Shown here piece by piece: positions 1 through 4,496 of a stretch of 8,115 nt of DNA. The translations under genes were made by a program, and so were the position numbers. Location of the stretch: positions 1-8,115 of the forward strand of contig MNXL01000212.1 of assembly GCA_001871755.1 (NCBI GenBank). The letters are read 5' to 3'. The notes under the pieces were generated by a model, which ran no database searches, had not been told where the DNA came from, and saw nothing but the letters and a program-made list of their open reading frames with translations. Each line of letters opens with the position of its first letter. Position 1 is the stretch's first letter. Origin of the DNA: Anaerolineae bacterium CG2_30_64_16. GTDB lineage: Bacteria > Chloroflexota > Anaerolineae > CG2-30-64-16.

Positions 1-342
1 CGGGACCTCTCCCCCAGCCCCGCCCCTTGGGACCTCTCCCCCAGCCCCTCCCCTACGAGGGGAGGGGGGCGCGGCTTCTCCCCCTTCCCTCGTAGGGAAG
101 GGGGTTGGGGGGTTAGGTCGTGCCCGCGAGCTGATCAGCCTGTCTATCAGTGCGATCACGGGTCTGGCCCGCTTTGCCAGCGGGTGTTCGCCCGTGCCGA
201 TGCCGATGTAGAGATAAGGCCAGGCCGCGTAGACGTAGCCGTGCAGCCAGTCGAACAGCGAGTAGCCGGGCTTGCGACGTGCCTCTCGGATGAAAGCGCG
301 GGTTGAGGGGCGGGGCGGGAGGAGCCAGGACGGGCGTTTCAT
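1..342 (-). CDS. Unrecognised protein, N-terminal 114 residues, cut by the window edge; reads into repeat
   Basis: The ATG at 342 opens a frame of 114 codons with no stop before the window edge. AAAGGA lies about 10 bases before the ATG, and a good promoter lies upstream at 396-424. Residues 1-74 look like real protein: a basic, proline-rich start (MKRPSWLLPPRPSTR), then FIREARRKPGYSLFDWLHGY, an aromatic stretch with WPYLYIGIGTGEHPLA (about residues 41-56), then an amphipathic segment ending near DRLISSRA. Residues 75-114 are a translation of the repeat element, rich in Pro, Gly and Arg, and include RGGAGGEVP twice. I do not recognise the family with confidence. I have a vague memory of uncharacterised Chloroflexota ferredoxin-like proteins that begin this way, but no cysteine cluster is visible. 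The repeat could be an expressed linker, or it could have broken the gene, with the 3' part outside the window or lost. A competing minus-strand frame (113-424) has arginine-rich, unlikely composition. Confidence 0.6.
   Translation of the reverse strand, partial: MKRPSWLLPPRPSTRAFIREARRKPGYSLFDWLHGYVYAAWPYLYIGIGTGEHPLAKRARPVIALIDRLISSRARPNPPTPFPTREGGEAAPPSPRRGGAGGEVPRGGAGGEVP
2..112. repeat. GC-rich repeat element: tandem 20-nt repeat plus two triloop palindromes
   Basis: Three parts are seen directly. A 20-nt unit beginning GGGACCTCTCCC occurs twice, at 2-21 and 29-48, with a 27-nt period. A perfect palindrome follows at 45-67, with arms CCCCTCCCCT / AGGGGAGGGG around ACG. A second lies at 80-104, with arms CCCCCTTCCCT / AGGGAAGGGGG around CGT. 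Both palindromes have a CCCT-nnn-AGGG core, so they look like related units. C/G-rich families of this look are, from memory, scattered between genes in Chloroflexota genomes. Here the element lies inside an open reading frame on the minus strand. No transposase is present, so any mobility would need help from elsewhere. Confidence 0.75.
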
Positions 343-395
343 TGTGTGGCGATCCTTTCGGCGGGTGGCTGGCAGGGATGATCTCTGGCCGGCCT

Positions 396-424
396 ATTTT
401 ACACGTGTCTCTCTCGCGGGGCAA
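396..424 (-). promoter_or_regulatory. Sigma-70-type promoter for the partial gene starting at 342
   Basis: On the minus strand the -35 is TTGCCC (424-419), the spacer is 17 bases and the -10 is TAAAAT (401-396), which matches the consensus at 5 of 6 positions. Transcription would begin near 389 and leave a leader of about 47 bases. The palindrome ACACGTGT (401-408) lies in the spacer beside the -10 and could be a protein-binding site. It lies downstream of the sodB terminator, which fits a separate transcription unit. Confidence 0.55.
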
Positions 425-444
425 ACGTTTCAGCAGGGGAACAC

Positions 445-480
445 AAAGAAAAGACCGGGTTCCCCTGGGAAACCCGGTCT
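445..480 (-). terminator. Rho-independent terminator of sodB
   Basis: Read on the minus strand, AGACCGGGTT (480-471) pairs perfectly with AACCCGGTCT (461-452) around a 9-base loop, and TTTCTTT follows (451-445). The hairpin begins 19 bases after the sodB stop codon and is correctly oriented to end that transcript. It also insulates the downstream gene that starts at 342. Confidence 0.88.
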
Positions 481-499
481 CTCGTCTGATCGATCTGGC

Positions 500-1102
500 T
501 CAACCGGCCCTGGCCAGGTTCTCTGCCACGAACTCCCAGTTCACCAGGTGATCCAGGAACGCCTGGATGAAATCAGGTCGGCGATTCTGGTAGTCCAGGT
601 AGTACGCGTGCTCCCAGACGTCCACGGTGAGGAGCGGGGTGAGGCCATGCGCCAGCGGCGTGTCTGCGTTGGCCGTGCTCATCACCTTGAGCGCGCCGCC
701 GTCCAGCACGAGCCAGCCCCAGCCGCTGCCGAAGCGCCCCGCGGCCGTGGCCTTGAACTGTTCGGCGAACTTGTCGATGTCCCCGAACGCCTCGTCGAGC
801 CTGGCCGCCAGCGCGCCACCCGGTCGGCCGCCGCCGCCCGGTTTCATGCTGTGCCAGAAGAAGGTGTGATTCCACACCTGGGCCGCGTTGTTGAAAACGC
901 CGACCTTGGCGGGATCATCAGCCACCGCTTTGATGATCTGTTCCAGCGTCATCTCAGCCAGTGGCGTGTCGGCAATCAGTTTGTTGAGGTTGGTGACGTA
1001 TGCGTTGTGGTGTTTGCCGTAGTGGAAACTCATGGTGCGCGCCGAGTAGTGCGGCTCCAACGCGTCCGCTGCCCAGGGGAGAGCCGGTAGTTCAAACGCC
1101 AT
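500..1102 (-). CDS. sodB: Superoxide dismutase, iron type
   Basis: This 200-residue cytoplasmic enzyme converts superoxide to oxygen and hydrogen peroxide. Its length and sequence follow E. coli SodB closely. The four metal ligands are visible: H27 (in FHYGKHH), H79 (in WNHTFFW), and D161 and H165 (in the signature DVWEHAYY). The second-sphere tyrosine is Y35. Iron rather than manganese is indicated by FNNAAQVWNH, where Q75 occupies the FeSOD glutamine position, and by STANADTPL in place of the MnSOD-like motif. Some family members accept either metal, so iron preference is inferred. A glycine-rich stretch KPGGGGRPGG (residues 87-96) sits in the loop between the two domains. No signal peptide is seen. 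The start at 1102 is fixed by AAAGGAAGG upstream and by alignment to SodB. The gene is monocistronic, with its own promoter and terminator. Confidence 0.97.
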   Translation of the reverse strand: MAFELPALPWAADALEPHYSARTMSFHYGKHHNAYVTNLNKLIADTPLAEMTLEQIIKAVADDPAKVGVFNNAAQVWNHTFFWHSMKPGGGGRPGGALAARLDEAFGDIDKFAEQFKATAAGRFGSGWGWLVLDGGALKVMSTANADTPLAHGLTPLLTVDVWEHAYYLDYQNRRPDFIQAFLDHLVNWEFVAENLARAG

Positions 1103-1131
1103 AGTTTGCCTTCCTTTCTGATATGGGCCTT

Positions 1132-1143
1132 TTCGTCAACGAA
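1132..1143. promoter_or_regulatory. Inverted repeat at the predicted sodB transcription start
   Basis: TTCGT-CA-ACGAA is an inverted repeat with 5-base arms. It lies 4 to 15 bases downstream of the sodB -10 box and so covers the predicted start of transcription near 1140. A repressor bound here would block initiation. No regulator is identified, and a short palindrome like this can arise by chance. Confidence 0.3.
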
Positions 1144-1146
1144 CGT

Positions 1147-1175
1147 ATTATAGTCGGGTCCTGGGTTTTGTGCAA
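1147..1175 (-). promoter_or_regulatory. sodB promoter
   Basis: On the minus strand the -35 is TTGCAC (1175-1170), the spacer is 17 bases and the -10 is a perfect TATAAT (1152-1147). The predicted start near 1140 gives a leader of about 38 bases before the sodB ATG, including its ribosome binding site. It is the best promoter match in the window. Confidence 0.75.
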
Positions 1176-1206
1176 TCGGCAACGCGACGCGAAGGATGCC
1201 CGAGGT

Positions 1207-1235
1207 TTGACAGACGCCCTGACTCGCAGTACCAT
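1207..1235 (+). promoter_or_regulatory. Promoter of the PIG-L deacetylase gene, divergent from sodB
   Basis: A perfect TTGACA (-35, 1207-1212), a 17-base spacer and TACCAT (-10, 1230-1235, 4 of 6 matches) would start transcription near 1242. This rules out the longest reading of the downstream gene, whose ATG at 1170 would lie before the transcription start. The -35 boxes of this promoter and the sodB promoter are 31 bases apart, back to back. Confidence 0.55.
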
Positions 1236-1349
1236 CATGTGCTGGATGTTCGATGGCGACAGGTGCGGCAGCTTGGAGGTGGACGGATGTCGCTCCGAGA
1301 TGCGCTCAGAGGCGCGCTGCAAACGGGACTACTGGGAGGTCCAGGCAAC

Positions 1350-2045
1350 ATGCCTGAAACGACGGAATCCTTGGATCGCGTGATGGTGATCGCCGCGCAT
1401 CCCGACGACCCCGAGTTCGGCTGTGCGGGCACGGTGGTGAAGTGGGCGGGCGCGGGCCGGCAGATCACATACGTGTTGTTGACCAGCGGTGACAAAGGCA
1501 GTCACGACCCCGACCTGCGGCCCGGACGGCTGGCCGCGTTGCGGGAGGGTGAGCAGCGGGCCGCCGCGGCCGATCTGGGCGTGCGGCAGGTGATCTTCCT
1601 GCGTCACCCCGACGGCATCCTGGAGAACACGCTGGAGCTGCGTCGCCAACTGGCGGCCCTGATCCGCGAACATCGGCCGCACATCGTGCTGACCATCGAC
1701 CCCTGGCGGCACTACCAGCTCCACCCCGACCACCGCGCGGCCGGCCAGGCCGCGTTGGACGCGGTCTATGCGGCGCGCGAATGGTACATCTTCCCCGAAC
1801 AGTTGGTGGAGGGCATCGACCCGTGGCGGGTGCGGGAGGTCTACCTGTTCTGGACCGACAACGCGGACTATTGGGAGGACATCACTCCCTGTCTCGAAAC
1901 GCGCATCGCGGCGTTGATGCGCCATGCCAGCCAGGTGGGTCTGGACCAGGGGAAGCTCGCCGAGCGGATCCGTCAGCGCGCCCGAGAGGCCGGCGACGGA
2001 CCCGGCTACGCGGCCGCCGAGGCGTTCAAGCGGTTTCAGCTCTGA
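1350..2045 (+). CDS. PIG-L/LmbE-family zinc-dependent deacetylase
   Basis: The predicted protein has 231 residues. PIG-L/LmbE enzymes remove N-acyl groups from amino sugars and their conjugates; known members act in GPI anchor, mycothiol (MshB) and bacillithiol (BshB) synthesis. The motif AHPDD supplies a zinc ligand H17, a probable catalytic base D19 and a zinc ligand D20. HPDHRAAG supplies H125 and H128, the second being the expected third zinc ligand by comparison with MshB. TSGDKGSHD (about residues 45-53) and the ordered DPWRHYQLHPDH core are typical of the family. No signal peptide is seen, so the protein is probably cytoplasmic. The start at 1350 has GGGAGGT nine bases upstream and places the AHPDD strand near the N-terminus, as usual. 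An in-frame ATG at 1287 also has GGAGGT upstream and would add 21 residues with no family match. The substrate cannot be read from context: no thiol-biosynthesis or glycosyltransferase neighbour is present. Confidence 0.92.
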   Translation: MPETTESLDRVMVIAAHPDDPEFGCAGTVVKWAGAGRQITYVLLTSGDKGSHDPDLRPGRLAALREGEQRAAAADLGVRQVIFLRHPDGILENTLELRRQLAALIREHRPHIVLTIDPWRHYQLHPDHRAAGQAALDAVYAAREWYIFPEQLVEGIDPWRVREVYLFWTDNADYWEDITPCLETRIAALMRHASQVGLDQGKLAERIRQRAREAGDGPGYAAAEAFKRFQL

Positions 2046-2082
2046 GCGACGACGGGTTAGGGGCGAAGTGACCTCCCCCCTG

Positions 2083-2841
2083 TTAGAGTTCCTGCCTCTC
2101 GAAGAGCAGCCACGCCCCAACCAGGGCGGTGACGACGATGCCGAGGCTGACCCCTGCCGCCGGCCAGCCCGTGCCGGCGCCTCCACCTGCCACCGCGGCG
2201 CCCCACGTCAGGAGGCGCCCAGGCAGATACTCGCCCACGCCGGGCAGCGCGCCCACAGCGCCCAGCAGGGCGACCAGGGCGACCGCCAACCCGGCGGCCA
2301 CTACCGGCGAGCGGGCGATCGTGCTGCAAAGCAGTGTCACGGCGACGTAGACGAGGATGAAGAGCAGCAGCAGCCCGTTCAACGCCAGCCACCCCCCGAG
2401 CGGCAACGGCTGGAACAGCAAGAGCGTGTAGTAGTACGCCCCCGCGCCTGCGAGCACGATGCTAAGGGCGAACGTCAGGCTCAACGCGGCGAACTTGGCC
2501 CCGAGGAACGCACCGCGCGCAAGCGGCTTCACCAACATCATCGCGGCCGTGCCTTTATCCTTCTCCTGAGCGACCGCGCCCATGGTCAGCAGCAGCGCCA
2601 GGATCACGCCGGACTGGCTGAGATTCTTCAGGTATTGGGTGATCGCGTCGGCGACGGTCGGCGGCGGGATGATCTGCGCGATTTGCTCGCCGTTGGGCAG
2701 CAGCTTGAAAAACTCCACCATGAATCTGGCGATCAGGGGCGATAGCAGCCCGAAGACGGTAAACACGATCACGACGACCAACAAGCGATAGGAGCGCCAC
2801 TGTTCGAGCAGCTCCTTGCGCAACGCGACGAAGAAGCCCAT
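2083..2841 (-). CDS. ABC-2-type transporter permease, YxlG-like position
   Basis: This 252-residue inner-membrane protein is the likely membrane half of an exporter with the ATPase encoded just upstream. About six hydrophobic segments are visible, near residues 19-39, 77-91, 115-137, 149-172, 178-199 and 228-247. The first is followed by an extracytoplasmic-type loop (about 45-70). EKDKGTAAMMLVKPLARG (about 93-110) is the cytoplasmic motif common in ABC-2 permeases: a conserved E with a following G-T and an LxxPL element. The ATPase stop and this ATG are separated by one base, and AGGAGGG ahead of the ATG lies inside the end of the ATPase gene, so translation is probably coupled. The gene converges on the plus-strand deacetylase with 37 bases between stops. 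The substrate is unknown. Confidence 0.9.
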   Translation of the reverse strand: MGFFVALRKELLEQWRSYRLLVVVIVFTVFGLLSPLIARFMVEFFKLLPNGEQIAQIIPPPTVADAITQYLKNLSQSGVILALLLTMGAVAQEKDKGTAAMMLVKPLARGAFLGAKFAALSLTFALSIVLAGAGAYYYTLLLFQPLPLGGWLALNGLLLLFILVYVAVTLLCSTIARSPVVAAGLAVALVALLGAVGALPGVGEYLPGRLLTWGAAVAGGGAGTGWPAAGVSLGIVVTALVGAWLLFERQEL

Positions 2842-2842
2842 C

Positions 2843-3781
2843 TCAGCGCCCTCCTTTCTCGACCAGCCGCAGGAAGACGTCCTCCAGCGACGGCTTCACC
2901 ATCTCGTAACGCGTCAAGGGCAGACCGGCGGTTGCGGCAGCCGCCAGCAGCTCACGTTTGGCGACTTCGACGTCGGCCACCACCACCCGGACACCCGGCC
3001 CGCTCACTGAGACGCCGCTGACCCACGGCCTGGCGCGCAGGGTCTCGGCCCAGGCCTGGATCTCGGCTGCATGGTCGTTTTCCCCCTCGATCTCGAACAC
3101 CGGCGCCGCGTACTGGGCGATCAGGTCCTCCCGCCGGGCTTCCACGATCAGCTTGCCATCCGCCAGGATGCCCACCGCGTCGCAAATGCGTTCGACGTCG
3201 GCCAGGATGTGGGTCGACATGAACAAGGTGCACGTCTCGCGCAACCGCTCGATCAACTCCAGCACCTCTTTGCGGCCACCGGGGTCCAACGCGCTGACCG
3301 GCTCGTCGAGCAGCAGCACTTCCGGCCGGTTGACCAACGCCTGGGCAATCCCCAGCCTTTGGCGCATCCCGCGCGAGAAGCCGCGGATGCGCCGTTTGCG
3401 GACACCCGCCAGGCCGGTTAGCTCGAGCAGCTCCTGCGTGCGCGCGGCGCGCTCACCCGCGGTCAGCCCGAAGGCCCGCCCGACGTGATCCAGGAACTCG
3501 GCCGGCGTCATCCAGGGATAGAAGGCCGGCTCCTCGGGCAGATAGCCGATGTGATGGGCGAGCTCGCGGCGGTTCGCGGCGATCTCGACCCCGGCCACCC
3601 AGGCCCTTCCGCCCGTGGGCCGGGCCAGGCCGGTCAGAAGGCGGATCGTGGTGGTCTTGCCCGCGCCGTTTGGCCCCAGATAGCCGAAGACCGTGCCGGA
3701 TTCGACGGTGAGGTCCAGGCCATCCAGCGCGCGGACGGAGCCATAGGTCTTGCGGAGCCTCTCGGTTCGGATGGCCGGCAT
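2843..3781 (-). CDS. ABC transporter ATP-binding protein (ABC-2 exporter), YxlF-like position
   Basis: This 312-residue cytoplasmic ATPase would power the permease encoded next. Motifs appear in order: Walker A GPNGAGKTT (36-44), signature FSRGMRQR (135-142, in place of LSGGQ), Walker B VLLLDEP (155-161), D-loop SALD (163-166) and switch histidine H191 in STH. The Q-loop reads GYLPEEP (79-85), so the usual glutamine is replaced by glutamate; from memory this is frequent in this ABC-2 subfamily. Residues about 220-312 form an extra C-terminal domain ending PSLEDVFLRLVEKGG, typical of these exporters. The start codon follows the stop of the small PLDc_N gene directly (TAG-ATG). No stronger start is visible, and IRTERLRKTYGSVRALDG aligns as the usual N-terminus. 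Drug, peptide, lipid or cell-envelope substrates are all possible. Confidence 0.95.
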   Translation of the reverse strand: MPAIRTERLRKTYGSVRALDGLDLTVESGTVFGYLGPNGAGKTTTIRLLTGLARPTGGRAWVAGVEIAANRRELAHHIGYLPEEPAFYPWMTPAEFLDHVGRAFGLTAGERAARTQELLELTGLAGVRKRRIRGFSRGMRQRLGIAQALVNRPEVLLLDEPVSALDPGGRKEVLELIERLRETCTLFMSTHILADVERICDAVGILADGKLIVEARREDLIAQYAAPVFEIEGENDHAAEIQAWAETLRARPWVSGVSVSGPGVRVVVADVEVAKRELLAAAATAGLPLTRYEMVKPSLEDVFLRLVEKGGR

Positions 3782-3979
3782 CTACTCCTCCTCCTGGCCG
3801 ATCACAAAGTAGAGGATCGGCCCGATCAGCTCGCCAAGCACGATGATCACCACCCACAGCCACTTAGGGCCCCGGGTCCGTTCGCGCCGCGCCAGATCGA
3901 TCAGGGCGAAGATCATCAGCGCCAGTTGCAGCACGATGATCGGGATCAGGAACGGTAACCATTGCTGGATCGATTGCAT
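3782..3979 (-). CDS. Small PLDc_N-domain membrane protein, YxlE-like
   Basis: This 65-residue protein has two membrane helices (about residues 8-28 and 42-60). They are joined by a charged cytoplasmic-type loop, DLARRERTRGPKWLW, and followed by an acidic tail GQEEE. The arrangement [hydrophobic]-LxDLxRR-x-GPKWLW-[hydrophobic]-GP-I-YFxxG is the phospholipase D nuclease N-terminal (PLDc_N) domain without any PLD catalytic HKD part, so no enzyme activity is expected. In Bacillus subtilis the similar YxlE is encoded beside the ABC genes yxlF and yxlG and is described as a negative regulator of sigma-Y. Here the protein sits in the same place relative to an ATPase and a permease. It may be an accessory subunit or regulator of the transporter (inference). 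GGGAG lies about 10 bases before the ATG, in the 14-base gap after the YjbQ gene. Confidence 0.88.
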   Translation of the reverse strand: MQSIQQWLPFLIPIIVLQLALMIFALIDLARRERTRGPKWLWVVIIVLGELIGPILYFVIGQEEE

Positions 3980-3993
3980 AGAGTCTGTTCTCC

Positions 3994-4413
3994 CTACTCC
4001 CCCATGATCTGGACGACCAGCCGCCGCGAGCGCGGGCCGGTGTCGAAGTCCAGGAAGACGATCTGTTGCCAGGCGCCCAGCGTCAGCCGGCCGGCCACGA
4101 ACGGCGCCGTCAGCGAGGGACCGATGAGCGCGGCGCGGACGTGCGCGCTGCCGTTGTCGTCGCCCCAGCGCAGATGGTGGCGATAGGGCCGGTCGGGCGG
4201 GACGATCTCGTCCAGGATGCGTTGCAAGTCGGCGATGACGCCGTCCTCGTGCTCGATGGTGGTCAGGCCGCCGGTCGAGCCGGGGCAGAAGACCGTAACG
4301 ATGCCCGCGTGCAGGCCGGACTCGGCCACCGCGGCCTGGATCAGGCCCGTGATGTCCTCCACGTCGGTGTGACCCTGGGTGCGCAGGTGCAATTCTTTGG
4401 TGATGACCGTCAT
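3994..4413 (-). CDS. yjbQ: YjbQ family protein (UPF0047; 'secondary thiamine-phosphate synthase')
   Basis: This 139-residue single-domain cytoplasmic protein is the usual length for the family. Diagnostic segments are PGSTGGLTTIEHEDG (44-58), DDNGSAHVRAALIGPS (85-100) and GRLTLGAWQQIVFLDFD (108-124). Conserved polar residues include H55, H80 and H91, the kind of cluster seen in the family's active-site cleft. The E. coli member has been reported to have weak thiamine-phosphate synthase activity when overproduced. The true physiological role is unsettled and the automatic enzyme name should be read with caution. GAGGAGG lies eight bases before the ATG. It is the first gene of the block that continues into the PLDc_N/ABC trio, 14 bases on. 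No thiamine gene is near, and no convincing promoter is seen in the 83 bases upstream. Confidence 0.93.
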   Translation of the reverse strand: MTVITKELHLRTQGHTDVEDITGLIQAAVAESGLHAGIVTVFCPGSTGGLTTIEHEDGVIADLQRILDEIVPPDRPYRHHLRWGDDNGSAHVRAALIGPSLTAPFVAGRLTLGAWQQIVFLDFDTGPRSRRLVVQIMGE

Positions 4414-4477
4414 CCGGCTGCCTCCTCGTCCGGGTCAGGTCTCTGCGGTGGGTTTCGGGGGCGGCGCCAGGGCTGCC

Positions 4478-4496
4478 GGAGACTTGACAAGTCTCC
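4478..4496. other. Perfect inverted repeat abutting the MFS stop codon
   Basis: GGAGACTTG (4478-4486) and CAAGTCTCC (4488-4496) are exact reverse complements around a single base, and the MFS stop codon (4499-4497, minus) touches the repeat. In RNA it would fold as a compact hairpin. No T-run follows on the minus strand, so it is not a standard rho-independent terminator. It may be a 3'-end stabiliser, a weak terminator or a dimeric-protein site between the sugar operon and the yjbQ block. Confidence 0.6.

Noticed and set aside
2..112. Possible CRISPR array
   Set aside because: Only two 20-nt units with a short 8-base spacer are present, and the rest is palindromic low-complexity sequence; no cas genes.
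113..424. 103-codon minus-strand frame at the left edge
   Set aside because: It has low-complexity Arg/Leu/His composition and overlaps the predicted promoter; the frame starting at 342 has a ribosome binding site and protein-like sequence.
272..1090. 272-codon plus-strand frame opposite sodB
   Set aside because: It is antisense to a firmly identified SodB and runs through its terminator; no domain is visible.
1170..1349. N-terminal extension of the deacetylase to the ATG at 1170
   Set aside because: That ATG lies upstream of the predicted promoter (1207-1235), and the translated segment has no family match.
2057..2085. Possible bidirectional terminator between the convergent deacetylase and permease genes
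   Set aside because: AGGGG (2059-2063) and CCCCT (2077-2081) could pair, but the stem is five base pairs with a long loop and no T-run on either side.
1329..2186. 285-codon minus-strand frame opposite the deacetylase
   Set aside because: It lies opposite the PIG-L gene with its AHPDD and HPDH motifs and crosses the end of the permease gene; no domain is visible.
4414..4477. Promoter for the yjbQ block
   Set aside because: A TTGTCA in the hairpin resembles a -35, but the position 17 bases downstream is GC-rich with no -10-like sequence.
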